A DNA stretch of 64,000 nt from Scatophagus argus (Eukaryota; Chordata; Actinopteri; Scatophagidae): NCBI RefSeq assembly GCF_020382885.2, contig NC_058506.1, positions 14,238,318 to 14,302,317 on the forward strand, read 5' to 3'. Each line of letters begins with the position of its first letter. The first letter of the stretch is position 1. This document shows, piece by piece, positions 20,780 to 33,631 of the stretch. The notes beneath the pieces were generated by a model. It ran no database searches, had not been told where the DNA came from, and saw only the letters and a program-made list of their open reading frames with translations. The translations under genes and the position numbers were made by a program.

Positions 20780-23700
20780 AATTTATATTTGCAAAGATAA
20801 TGTCATTTATTGCGCTTTAGGTTTCTCAATTTTGGGCTATGACTGTATGTTTCTTTTACTTGCTGATGGCTGAATATTGCTGCATTGCCACTAACATGAG
20901 CTTGCTATGCAGTTACATTCAGATCATATTACACATAGTATATTATAGGCAAATTGAGAACAAGGATATTATGGACATTTTTGTTTATTAGCTGAAATAA
21001 AATTCGGAACACTAAAGCCAGCTTTTTGCGTCCGGAACTGAAGATCTGGTCTATATTTTTAACACGGACGATTTTGAAACGGACCAACGCTAAGTGCCTG
21101 GAGAAATGGAAGTGTAAGAATTTTTGACATTTCCTCCTGATTTTTGTACAGCGTGTTGGCTAATTGTTCATTGAATATTGTTAATGTGAGCTTTTGTCAA
21201 ATATTGTGATTAAAGGTAGAATATCTACGTCTCTGTCGCAGTATGTGATGTATTGCTGTGGGAAACGGAGTGCAACTGGTTTTAGACGCATTTTCACATC
21301 TTTCTGGATTTTAAGAGAGACAGTACTATTTAATTGTAAAGATGAATAAGCTATCGATGGCAGTTTATTAAAGCAGCTTTTGCTCTATTTTTTCTGCCTA
21401 CGAGTGTGCTGCTGATTTCCTCCACAGCCGTACGGTGGTCAGCACCTCCCCAACGTCTGTGTGCGTTTTTAGACTCCGAATAAGCCAGAAAACACTGGAT
21501 GCTGTCATGTTTTTATTACATCGGACAGCCGTTAATACAAACTGAGGCTTTGTGTTGCTGGGTTAGTGTTATTTACACAAACGCTCTGCTGTAAACTCAG
21601 CCTGACAAGCTGAAATAAAAAAAAAAACAGAAAAGAACAGAACTTCCGGATTAAAAGCTCCAAAAGCCGGTAAATTAACCATTAAGCTGAGATTAAACTT
21701 GACTTGTTTTCTTCTTTTCAGGAAAAACGCCAATGCTGCTATGCTTAGCAATTATGAGGTAAGAAAATGAGTTATATCTCACTGTTTTACATTAAATCTT
21801 GTTGTGCTGTCCGGTTAAGAAATGAAATAATTGTTTGTGTTTCCCAGGTGTTCAAACTCCTGACGGACTTGAAGGAACAGAGGAAAGACAGCGGGAAGAA
21901 CAAACACAGCGCCGGGCAGCAGAACCTCAACACCATCATGTATGAGGTTGGCAGACATCCTCTCCCTTTCTTCACTGACGTATTCCTTCTTTAGGAATCT
22001 GTAGTGTCAAATGCACGCTTTAACAACAACGTGCTCACAGTTTTCTCTGCATGTCCACACAGACGCTGAAGTACCTGTCGAAGATGCCCTGCAGCAGGCA
22101 GAGCCCAGAGATTGTCAAAGACTTCCTCACCACCATGATGCCTCACAAACTCACAAAGTCAGTGAGGTTTTACAAAGCACAGATGTTTGATTACAAGAAA
22201 CTGTCAGGGTTTTGTTTTTTTGTTTTTTTTTAACAGAAGTGTCTTCACTGTTTGCTCCTGTGTACAGCATACTGATGGATATTTTTCCTTCCATCAGGGC
22301 AGAAAAACTGCAGTTGTTGAACCACCGGCCACAAACAGCAGTGGAAATTCAGCTAGTGAGTATAAACAATTACTGCTATTATGTGTTACCTTTCATCTCT
22401 TATTTGCTGCTGTTGTACATTTCTATGATTATTACACAATTTGTTTTGGTAGCAATGCCTCAGTAGGTCGTATACTAAGAATTAAGTCTGGTGATGGCCT
22501 GCTTTTTTCTTATTGTCACTATGACCCACAGTAAGTTCAAAACCGACCGTAAACCGTTAACAAACATTACATGTGGAAGTCAGTTTCAGACACATCAGTG
22601 AGCTGCACTGTTGCACCAGGTGTCAGGTTATTTCATTATGGTGAATGTGGCACTGCAGTTTGCTTTGAGTCAGTTCCACATACACGTTCTGCTGCTGGAA
22701 ATACTCGTTGGAGTACCAGTTGCGTAAATGAAATGCCCTGGTTGCCTCAACATTAGAAACACATGGACTACAGTTTATTGGTGAATAGCTAGATGGTCTT
22801 GTTGTTAAATGTACTGTCAAATTATGTTTACTGTATGTCTCAGCAAATTTGAGTCTTGCTAGTATATTGTTAGCTTCGTGGCTCATGTCACTCAACTGCT
22901 GAATAAAGGTATTGGTACCTTTTATGTCCAGTACAGGCACTGCCTCGAGGTGTCCATAATCAGGAATTAAATGGATGACAGGGAAGCCAGAAACATGCAG
23001 TGCGCAACAGACGGTCATTGAGTTAATTATCTTTAACTTATGTTGTTGGACATGCACGTTAAACAAAGCAATGAAAGAAAAAAACATTTTTAAACATTAA
23101 AGTATGTAAATATTTTCTAGTACACTCCCAAAATAAAAATATCAACTTGAAAGTGTGCATAGCATGTTCCCTGGAACCTCTTGTCCATTTTGGAAATTTG
23201 AACATCTCTATCTGCTGACATGAGTTGGTGATGGAGCTTGAGGTGAAATTATATTGACAATTGCAGATAACCTGATTTAACACAGTTAAGAGGAGGAACT
23301 TTTATGTATCCAGCATTGACCAAGATTTAAAACACAATAAAGGGGAAAATAAAATCAGTTGAAGTTCAAGATTATTTATTGTTCAAACTGTTTGTAAGAA
23401 CAGACATTGTTTGGTGATTGTCGAAGTCCAACCAGTTTTTTTCTGATGAAAAACCTCATTTTCTGTTTGTGTTCAGATGGTGGAAGAAAGTGAAGAGCGG
23501 TTATCAGAGGAGCAGATTGAGGAGCTCATCCAGACAGTTGCAGAGGTCCTACCTGGTGACCCGGAGCAGGAAAATGCAGCTCCAGCAGAGGCAGAGATGG
23601 ATGAAGCTGGTGAACAGTCATGACTCAGTGACAGGATAGAGATGACTCATTCTGTAGGTGGAGAACTGGGCTGGAGGCGTTTACCTGAACCATTTAGCAT

Positions 23701-23963
23701 CACAGTTTGAATTCAACAACATGGGATGGGACGCACAACGGCTGCGTGGCTGTGGCTTAAAAGGACCTCAGATCAGATCAGCAGGTTGTTTCTGATTTGC
23801 ATTTACGGAGCTGGATTCAGGTCAAACATGCACAAGCTTCTGTAAGTGCATGTTTTTGTACAGTGAGTCACAGATGTCTTGTTTTGCATCTGACTGCTCT
23901 AATTTGTATATCGCATCAAACAATGTTTATGCAGAGACAGTCTGCTATTAACCTGGTTTATTT
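20773..23963 (+). repeat. crcp segmental duplication, copy 2
   Basis: This is the partner of 5171-8360. It is near-identical except for small indels and the exon 2 and exon 5 sequences that only this copy retains. Confidence 0.85.
21106..23623 (+). CDS. crcp: RNA polymerase III subunit RPC9 (intact copy)
   Basis: CRCP/RPC9 pairs with RPC8 (POLR3H) in the stalk of RNA polymerase III and helps initiation. It was also described as a CGRP receptor component. There are six exons: 21106-21113, 21722-21758, 21848-21946, 22063-22157, 22298-22355 and 23477-23623, with matching phases, giving 147 residues (human 148). The protein starts MEVKNANAAMLSNYE and continues VFKLLTDLKEQRKDSGKNKH, KYLSKMPC, HKLTKAEKLQLLNHRP and MVEESEERLSEEQIEELIQT. 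These are the family hallmarks in order, with the acidic C-terminus. Donors after exons 3 and 4 (GTTGGC, GTCAGT) are weak but are also GT in copy 1. It lies 5.8 kb upstream of tpst1; CRCP and TPST1 are also neighbours in human. Confidence 0.92.
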
Positions 23964-23989
23964 TTGGTTTCTGACTTAATGTTAGTCAT

Positions 23990-25690
23990 CACTTTCTATT
24001 ATGGTTCAAATAAGGGTTTTCACTGCTGTATGATTTCCAAGCTGTCGTATAACGTATCATGCAATTAAATTGCTACATTGGTACAAGGCACTAACATACA
24101 GTATTAACAGAGTGGCTGTGTAATAAAGGGAGTCGAGAGTATGAACCAAGAGCTGATTGTCGTCTCATATTAATGCTCTCCTTTTAAAAACAAAAACAAA
24201 ACAAAACATGGGTGTTTTCATCAAGTTCCAAAGTGAAACAAAACAGCTGACATGTGTCGGCAGGTTTTTGTCACCTTGGAGACGGTCAGCAAGTAGGGAA
24301 ATTAACACCACAACGTATGCTTGCAAAAAAGCTGCAGGCTTTTCTTCTTCTGGTTTACATGTGGTAAAACACGACAGACCATGAAGACCTGGTGCTAAAT
24401 TAGGACTGAAACTCATTATACGGTCAGATGTTGGTGTCATCTTCAGCAACAGAAAACTCCTTCCACTTATCAACTTGTAGATCTGTGAATGCAACACAGC
24501 GACAGAACTTCATGTGTGGGATGCCATAAGCAGAATGCACTAGTCATTTTAGGAGACTGTCAGTCTAAGCTAAGGTAACAATCAAAAGTGGTTGTAAATA
24601 GTCAGTCTCCCTAAACTAATAATAATGTGGCCATTTAATTCAGCACACTTTTCACAGGTTTTATAACAACTCAGAGATAATGCAGGATATAAACGGCACC
24701 AAGATAAATAAACCCACAAACTCTTCAACTGGTGGGATGATGTTAAGTAGCAGAGGAAGGATATGCCGGTTAGACTCATCTATCTTTTTTGTCTTGAGCT
24801 TCCTGTTGGTGTATCACTTCAGTTTCCTGTGAGTACTTAGTACCTCGCCAAGGCTCCTGAACACTGATTACCATCACATGCAGGAGCCCAAAAGAAGCAG
24901 CTCACAGCACACTTAATAGGATCCTACAGTAATATTTCTAAAAATTAGATAATATCTTACAAAAAAATGAAAATAAAATTCAATTGCAGTTCTAGATATT
25001 TAAATATTGTCCACTTTTTCCAAACATGGATAACCAACCTGTCAAAGTGAGCATCCCATGAACCTCAGGGACTTTGAAGCACCCATTGGCATGTGCTAAT
25101 TTATTTAATTTAAAAATTGTTGTATTGGTCCCATTAGTATTGTAGCATAGAAAAACTTTTGGACAGAGAAGTGGGAGGACCCGGCAGTTGGGGTTAACTC
25201 AGCTGGTTAAACTGGCCATAACTTTTTCAGACTCAGTGTGTGTTCTTCCTAGATCAATAGGGAAAAGCTGTCCACTTATTGATTTGTACTCTGTCTTTTT
25301 AAAAGCACAGACAACCTGATGTAACTCAGGCTGAGAGGCTTTATTCTTATTTGTGCATAGATAAATGATACTGTAAATAAAATATCTATAGGTGACATCA
25401 TGGAGAATAAACTCATTTATTTTCAGTATGCATTATTTCATTGATTATTATTGTATCTCATCACTTATTCAAGATTTTCAGTCGTTGTTTTATGTTGTGT
25501 TTTTTATTATTTGACAGGGTAACAAATGTAAATTGATTACATTTGGTCCTCCACAGAGGCCCCAAAGAGTTACCAACATCTGATGTACTAGTGAAAAAGG
25601 TGTCCAAATGAAATGAGGCGGGTTTAACCTCAACTAAATCCCACAATGTGATTAAACCCCCCTGTGGGCTCTTAGCTAGAGCATACGAAT
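23990..25690. other. Intergenic, crcp to tpst1
   Basis: I find no coding exon with family support, and no recognised repeat. Stop codons are frequent in all frames. Confidence 0.5.
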
Positions 25691-26166
25691 CGATGGATTA
25701 AAGTGATTTTAGCCCGCAGGCAGTGCGAAAAAAACCCATTTTGTTTTGTCACTGCGGCGGAATTGCCCTTTAACACCTCCACCAATAGGAATCGCCCAAG
25801 CAGATGTGTTTTAGTATTCAGAATCGCCACCTACCAATCAGCGCCCAGCTTTCTTCTGCCTGGCTCTGCTCGTGCTCACTGGCTGTTTTCCCCCTCCCTC
25901 GACGGTACACAGAACTCGACTTCCCACCGTGCAAACTTACGTTGGCAGCCAGCGGCGGAACGTTTTTCGTTCTGTGTTTTTTAAAATACTAAATGGCGTA
26001 GACATCCCGGCGTTTACCTCCGCCGATGGACGGATTCTCTACATGTGTGAAAACACCAACGTGTCCGTGTGGATAGAGGAGTTGCAGCTTTTTTGGATCA
26101 AGGTTCGCGTGTGTGTGACTGTGTGAGGGTTTTTTTTTTCTTCGGATTTCGGCAGTTTCACGCGCT
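25690..26166 (+). promoter_or_regulatory. Probable tpst1 promoter and non-coding first exon
   Basis: CpG density rises sharply from about 25730 to 26060 against an AT-rich background. A strong donor (CGCGCTG/GTGAGTG) lies at 26167-26168. A non-coding first exon ending here and joined to the acceptor at 29085 would fit the gene. This is inferred from composition and splice signals. Confidence 0.5.
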
Positions 26167-26168
26167 GG

Positions 26169-29085
26169 TGAGTGAACACCATTTTTAAAAGATCTGATAT
26201 GTTTACGACGTGTGTTAGCTACCCACAGACAGGTGAATTAGTCTGTTCACACAAGGTTAAGATTGTTGAATAACGCACCGACAGGCTTTTCTGGCGTTTG
26301 TGGCGAGCTGTAGGTGGCCGCTGGTCTGCCACGGTGCGTTTAAGTGAAAGCGGGTCATTCACCTGGTGGCCGCCTGCTTCGGGTGCATATTTTCAGGTAA
26401 GCTGCATCACCAGATGTTTGTGGCCGCTGGGCCTAAGCTTTGCAGTCGTGTAATAATCCTGTTTCTGCACGCGCAGACACACGGCGTTGACCGCGGGGGT
26501 GTTTTCAGCAATGTGCACCTGGCTCACCACATATGTTGTTGCAAGGCCGCGTTAAAAGGCAGAAATGCTTCGTGATGTTGCAGCTGCACCTTAATGTGAA
26601 CCTTTAGGACAGTCATTTCACATTTTTGCCACTGAGAGGAAGTTGACATTGCAGCACTGAGACAGCAAGACTGTGTTGTGTAAAAATACAAAATAAAGAG
26701 TAGGAAATGAGGAATATCATTCAACAGAGAGGGTTCAATGAAACATTTCCAGTGGTAAAAAAGGAAATATAGGAGTTTTATATAGGAGTTTCCGCCCCCC
26801 CATAAGGAACAAGGAAGCTTTAGATTTCTTGACAACCTTTCTGGTCTAAGATGTCAACCATATGTACCTGGACCACCACAAGATATGTGCAGTAGCCAAA
26901 AAGGTAGCAGCTATTGATGATGATTCAGGTGCAGTAGAACTTGTAATTCCATTTTGACAAACAATCATTGCAGCTCACACAATAGTACATGAGTGTACTA
27001 TTGAATGTACTGAGTCTTAAAACTACTTATTTAAGACTCATAAATTCACTGGGTAGCATTGAAGGAAACTGCTTCAAGAACGGACAGGCTGTTGACTGCA
27101 ATACGTTAACTCTTAAACCCGAGTTCACAGGAAAGGGTTGGACGAGACTTTTTCTTTTGTGTGGAAGTTACTCTTCCCTCATGTGAGCTGTGTTACTGGC
27201 TTTGTTTTCTTGCCAGCCACCTCAACTACCACCTACAGACTGACTGTGATTTCAGGTCACGGCTATCTTCTGCTTATTTTAGACTTGTTTGTTGGCTTGT
27301 GTCTGATCAGCAGAAACAGTGGCCTTTTCAAGGTCAATCCCCAGATTTATCAGAGTAAGTATCCACTGTTAGTCTTTGCATAATCCACCTCAAAGAAAAA
27401 AAATCTGTCTCAGAAACTTCTGCCTCCACTCCAATACAGTTTGGAAGAACAGAATTTTGTGTGTGATGCTTGCAGTATTTAAAAATTAAATGCATAAAAT
27501 CAACAGCAATATTTCTAGCTAGACACAGTGCCTTGCTTGTTGAACCATTTTCATTGGAACTACTTTATTCCAAGAAGTAGTACCTATGAAAACATTCGAC
27601 AGCTTGTTCTGGGGATTATCCTGGTTATGATGTTGTTTTGGAATTTTCAAATGCTTGGCTGTTTGTCTTTGTGTTATGTGAAGTAAACTGAATGTGTTTG
27701 AGTTTAAGACCGCTGGTTGGACAAAACAAGCAATCTGAGGAAAGCACCGTGGGCTCTAGGAAATTTTAATGGGGAATTTAACACCATGTTCCAACATTTT
27801 AGAGAGAAATGATTAATTAAGAAAATAACCAGCTGTCATAAATTGGGTGAAAGGTCCTTTTAAAAAGAGAAAAAAACCCTTGGAGTGAGAAAAAAAACCA
27901 TCAGCCCTCATCTTAAACCGCTGGCCTAATTCTCTCCTATCTCCAAGTGGCTTAATCTCTGCAGAGAAATGCATTAAAATTACATGTAAAGCTTGTGGAT
28001 ACCACTGGACTTAGCATGGCTTAAGGCAGCACCTAAGTATCCCAGTTGGGCCATGATGTCCTCATTTCCAGCTGTTTCTCCTTTCTGCTTTGATCGTCAG
28101 ACTGAATTTTACAGAAAACCTCCTCCAGCCCAGAGAGAGGAGTATTCCCCACGTGGCATGCAGATGTCAGGCTCCCTCCTTGTTCAGCCCGAAAAGACGG
28201 ATACCAAAATACCTCTGAGAAAGAAAGACATGTTCCATATTTGCTTAGAGCTTCATGTCAGAAGTAAAACTGTCAGCAGAGCTGCTGTTTGATTTGATCT
28301 TGTGGAGTTTCAGAACTCTAAAGTGTCCATAAAGTAAATCCAATTCTAAAATCATTAGCTCAGGGGCCCCCTCCTTGGAGCCCCCCCCAATAGCTGCATA
28401 CACCCCCTTGGGGGCACGCCCCTCAGTTTGGGAACCACTGCATTGGCTGTTGAAATCATTGTTCAACTGAATTCACTTCTTTTTGCAAGCTTCTGTTTTT
28501 TGGTAGTTTGTTGTGTACTGTGAATAGGAATTACACACTGGCTTTTAACAGTGAAACTGCTTGTGTGCACATTGCAGTAGAGAAATGGGGAAGTTGCAGG
28601 GCGGCTGACTTGGTCAGTCGTAATCTGATACTAAATAAACTGCTTTGCGTTTCAGCGTGACAGAAACTGTCAGCGAGAATAAAAGCATGAGGAAGCTGTA
28701 ATTAGTGGCTTCAGATGCGCTTGCCTGGGAGTGTGTCCACGCTGTGTGCTGTGGTGAACTTTGATATGGCTCTGCAGCCAGTGGCCCCCCAGAGGAAAGG
28801 TGCACAATAGCTGCTTTCAGAACAAAAACTGGATGCATTTCAGCATCTCTTAAAATGTGCGCAAATGTCCCTGGCAGACCATCACACCCTGCTGCTTGCT
28901 GATAACAGCAGTCATTTATTGGACATGTTAAAATATTATAATTTCTGTTTTTTGGCAGGTTGTAAAATCATGCTCCCAAAAAGGAAAAAAATACTCCGGT
29001 ACATCAGAAGCGTTATGCACTTGGTTGTAAGCAGTATAAACTGAGTTCTTGCTGGGGTGTCTGACGTGTTCTTCTCATGCTTTAG
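26169..29085. other. Probable first intron of tpst1
   Basis: There are no coding exons with support. It contains a hAT-like transposon end near 28374-28441. Confidence 0.45.
28374..28441 (-). mobile_element. hAT-like transposon end fragment
   Basis: On the minus strand the sequence begins CAGTGGTTCCCAAACTGAGG and continues with G/C runs (GGGCGTGCCCCC, then GGGGGGGGCTCC). Many hAT-derived elements start CAGNGGTTC-CAAAC. No matching opposite end or 8-base duplication was located. Confidence 0.4.
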
Positions 29086-29409
29086 GTAGGAACAATGGAT
29101 AAGAGACGTGTCCGGCTAAGGAGTGCGGCAGGCCTGGATCCTGCTCTCTGACACAAAGAGTGAGGAGTCTTCCCAGCCCACACCAGAATATCAGGTCCAA
29201 ACTTCTTCGCCAAGCCTTCCTTAGCATCACCTCAGCTGTTTCTCTTACAGTCATCTTCATTGTCTGGGCTGTCAGTGTGTAGCTGAGTCTTGAACTGATC
29301 TGAAAAGTTCAAATTTGAGAAACCGGTAACGTTCACATCACGGTCAGCCTCCTGAGGTGCTACCTGAATAATATTTTATGAATCTGACTAACAAACACAC
29401 CCAGCAAAC
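29086..29409 (+). promoter_or_regulatory. tpst1 5' UTR with short upstream reading frame
   Basis: An acceptor (TGCTTTAG) ends at 29085. The leader holds an ATG at 29095 that runs 18 codons to TGA at 29149-29151 before the main start at 29410. In-frame stops precede the main ATG. Such an upstream frame could lower translation; this is inference. Confidence 0.5.
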
Positions 29410-32400
29410 ATGAGGAACACCAGATCGAGCCTGCTGCTGGGCTGTGTGCTCCTCTGCTCCGCCTCCCTGCTCTACCTGGGCATGAGCGGGATAGAGTGCC
29501 CTCCAAAAAGCCATCGATACCGATGGATGGAGCTCAACTTGGGCTCAGCCAATCAGAGCTTGTCCCTGACTGAACACTTCCCTGAAGACACGCCCCTCAT
29601 CTTCATCGGCGGTTTTCCCAGGAGCGGCACCACGCTGATGCGCGTCATGCTGGATGCCCACAGTCATGTGCGTTGCGGTGAAGAGACACGAGTGATCCCC
29701 CGCCTCTTGGCCATGCGGGCCACCTGGAGCCGCTCGGTGAAGGAGAGGATCCGACTGGACGAGGCCGGCGTCACTGACCAGGTGTTGGACTCGGCCGTAC
29801 GAGCATTCCTATTGGAGGTGAGCTGGTTGGTCCCAACTGCTGTGTTAAAACAGGCTCAAAACTCTGCATCTGTTAATGTGATGAAGCAGTTGTATACAGT
29901 ACATGCTGACTTTGCTTGACAAATATGAATATTAAAAATCTTGGTTTTCTGAAAATGAAGAAGGATTGGTTTGAATGTAACAGCTTAGACATTTTGTGTT
30001 GTTATATTCACTGTTTCCACGTGTGTGTCTCAGGTGATCGTTGGCCACGGCGAGCCTGCACCTCGCCTTTGCAACAAGGACCCGTTTGCCTTGAAGTCTC
30101 TCTCATATCTTGCACGGATCTTCCCGAAAGCCAAATTCATTCTCATGCTACGTGACGGACGGGCAGCCGTCCACTCCATGATATCACGCAAGGTACGCTG
30201 GGTTTGGGTTGGGTTGGTTCTGATAGTCTGATGTGACAGACCATCAGGCTTATATTCCCAAACCACTTGATAAGTTTGGACCAAGTGCCACGCTGTGAAC
30301 ATAAATGAATTTCCCACTGTTTCTTATCTCTCCGCCTCCGTTCACAGGTGACCATCTCTGGCTTCGACCTCACCAGCTACAGGGACTGTCTGACCAAGTG
30401 GAGCAGCGCGGTGGAGACCATGTTCAGCCAGTGCCAGGCGGCCGGGGAGGGCCGATGTCTGCCAGTCCGCTACGAGCAGCTCGTTTTACACACACAGGAG
30501 GAAATGAGGAAGTTGCTTCACTTCCTAGATCTGCAGTGGGACCCGTCAGTGTTGCACCACGAAGAGCTGATTGGAAAGGCTGGTGGCGTGTCTCTGTCCA
30601 AGTGAGTAACTGAAACGTGTGTATGTGTGTATGTGTGTGCGTCAAGCTTCCTCTTCATTGCCTCGCTTATAGTTTCAGTCTGATGTGTTGAGATTTTCAG
30701 ATCTCTGTATTGGTGCGTGTTTTCTTGAAGGGCAAGTTTTTCAGATGTGTGTAGAAACACTTCTGTTGTGGTGCTCACACACCAGTATGATTATCAGTGG
30801 CTAAAGATAAATCATTTAATGAGCTGAGATTCTCTTAAATTCCCAAACCTGTTTTTTTTTAGGGAGCTCAGTCAATATGTAGATTTTTATTTGTCATTAT
30901 TGTTCCTCCTGTGAATTACTTCCTTTTCTGGATGTGAGGAGCAGGTATATTTTAGGATAAAAAGCGTCAGGCTGCGATTCTCACATCTCGCTCATCTCTC
31001 TTTCTCTCAGTCATCTAAACACGTTCGCGACCAGGCTTTGCTTACATAATGAGTGTAAAAAAAATGTATATAAAAACCTTATATAACATAATATATACAG
31101 CAAGTGCTCAAGACCTCTTGTTTTAATGTTTTACTGTTCTGAATGTAAAGATGAAGACGCTTACCTCTGATTTAAATTCTGGCCAGCATGTTCTTCAAAG
31201 ATTAATTATTTTCTTGCTCTTTGCTGTCAATCATGAGACAGGATATGAGTGTAAGAGAGGCAGCACAGGTAATTTAAAACTCTTATTGATTGATCTAAAA
31301 TAAAGAAATTCTATTTTAACTTTTCCATATGAGAGTTCGGAGTGCAGGGTCAGGGGGATCTCGGGAGTTTAGGTCTTATTTAGTGATGTACTGCTCAACT
31401 TACTTTCCTTTCTCTGTCTAAAAGCAACCAATTCTAAGAAGCAGACATTAAAAGTCAAAATAAATTGCAACACAGGTTAAATCAGCTTTAGATTTGAGTA
31501 TAACACAAGTCAGATGTTTTAAGTCCAGTGGACCAACCAGATGTGTTTGATCGCAGTTTTCATCTGAAGCAGCCAAACCGTTAAAAGGTCAAATAAAGCT
31601 TCCAGACTTCCCTTCGTAGATGTTGACTCTGTGTTGCTCCACTTATTTGTCATGATTCAAGTCGAGCATCTCTTTGCAGGGCAGAAACTCAGGGGATTTG
31701 TTAGGGAATCTGGCTGCTTCCTACCCCAAAACCTAAACCTGATGTGAATATGAAGGAATTAGGCCACGTTCTGAGGGGAATTAGCACCCATGTTTTGATT
31801 AGTTATGCAACAGTTGGCACAATATTAGTCACACGAATGTTTTATAACCTCCACAGAAATTAAATTCTCACAAAATGTGGCATGTGTGTTTCTGAATCAT
31901 GTGCTTACCGGCTTACACGCGATTATTTATTTAGTTATTTAGGATGGACGGGTTGATAAGCACGGAAGATTCAAACTGCTTAAATTAAAACAAAAGAAAT
32001 AAAGTAAAAAAAACAATACACACATCTTAAACTTAAACCATTTAATGAATTGTCACTGTAAATGCATGCAAAAAATGAAATTAATATAACAGTAGCAGAG
32101 TTTGTATTAAAGTATTTTGATGCACATTTTAGAAACATTAGAAAATGTTCAGTGAAAATTGCCTAAATTTGAGTTAAGTTATTCAGTTTCACAAAAAAAG
32201 GTTTTACGCGCACTTGTGGTCTTTGTGTTTCTTTTTAAAAAAAAGAGTCAATGTGCTTAATGGAAGTTAGAAAAACTTAGAAGAAGAAGCAGCAGCTGTC
32301 GGTGTCTTCCTGGATATTCCCTTGCAGATGGCCAAGATGACCAATTTTTCTTCTTCTTTTTTGAGGTTTATTAGCAGCTGGCAAACAACTGGTGTTGTCT

Positions 32401-32855
32401 CTGATTGCACTTCCTGTACTCTGTCGGTTACAGCCAGGCCTAACGTAGCTTTTATCACCAAACAGTGAAGCTGTGCCTCGTAACCAAGATTTTTCAGTGA
32501 AAAGACACATAATTTACACCTGCATTCATATTTAGGCAATGAACCCTTAACTGTTCAAACTCAAGCACTGAACTGACCTCGTGTTTGACTCTGTGTGCGC
32601 AGGGTTGAACGCTCCACAGATCAGGTGATGAAGCCGGTTAACACAGACGCCCTCTCCAAGTGGGTTGGAAACATTCCCCCTGACGTAATGAGCGACATGG
32701 CTGAAATTGCACCCATGCTTGCTCGCCTGGGCTACGACCCCCACGCCAACCCGCCCGACTACACAAGACCAGAGTCCGTGGTGTCTCCGTTCAACTACTC
32801 ACAGGTGAGGTTACCTGACTTGGAGGGAAAAAAAGCCATCATAAGCTCACACTGA
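29410..32855 (+). CDS. tpst1: Tyrosylprotein sulfotransferase
   Basis: This is a Golgi type II membrane enzyme that transfers sulfate from PAPS to tyrosines of secreted and membrane proteins. The coding exons are 29410-29817, 30034-30192, 30348-30601 and 32603-32855, giving 357 residues (human TPST1 370). A short cytosolic end and one membrane segment (about residues 7-25) are followed by a stem. The 5'-phosphosulfate loop is [12 protein letters not shown] near 67-78. CGEETR near 89-94 contains the catalytic Glu. [10 protein letters not shown] is the 3'-phosphate site, and [14 protein letters not shown] and [15 protein letters not shown] are conserved. The ending chosen reads through a GTGAGG donor at 32803 to RLPDLEGKK-type sequence, which resembles the tail of human TPST1 (QLPDFLKEK). 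Splicing to 33632 gives another tail. TPST1 rather than TPST2 is chosen partly because crcp is adjacent. Confidence 0.9.
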
Positions 32856-33631
32856 CAGCCCAAACCCCAGTATATATGTTTTACATCTTCACATTTGGTG
32901 AGCTGGAACCTGTGACAATTAACTTAAATGTTCGGCTGTTTGGTTCAGACCTACAGATTTTCACCTGACAGTACAGCAAGCAAAGGTCTTTTTTGTTTTG
33001 TCAATAGCTTTGCAAATGAGTGCTGGTTGAAAATGAAGAGAAGAGTTAAAAGCTGCTAATGTGCTGCAGTCCTGCTACATAGGTTTTAAAAATGCAAATG
33101 TTACTTTTAAAACTTTCATTTTTCCACCTAGGTTTTTTGTATTATTATTATTTTCTAAATATTTGAATTCCATTTTTTTCAGTCAACGTAAAGGTTGACT
33201 TTACAGGATGATACAGGATGAGGCCATGTCAGACTGGAGGTATATCCAGGTTGCTTCTACTTTGTCTTGTGTCTTTGTTTACTGTGATACAGAGCAGTTG
33301 ACCGTTTGCAATGAAAATCGTTTTCTTAGATTTGTGTCAGGAGAGCTTTTCTTCAACTTCCTAAATATTGTCTTTATTCTCAGTATTCTCTGTTGGTGAA
33401 AACACAAACAGCTCAAGTTGACCAATCACAGCTCTTGCAGTCCCTGCGTGGTATCTCCATCGATACGTAAATCCAGCTCTAATCAGTCTCAAAACATTTC
33501 CCGGTCACCCCTACTGAGCTCCAGTCAGGCTGATAACTTGACTGATTTACAGTCAAACTCTCTAAACTTCCTCTCTCAGCTTTGTTAATATTTCCTGTCT
33601 TAAGTGAACATTTTGTCTTTTCTTTCCTCAG

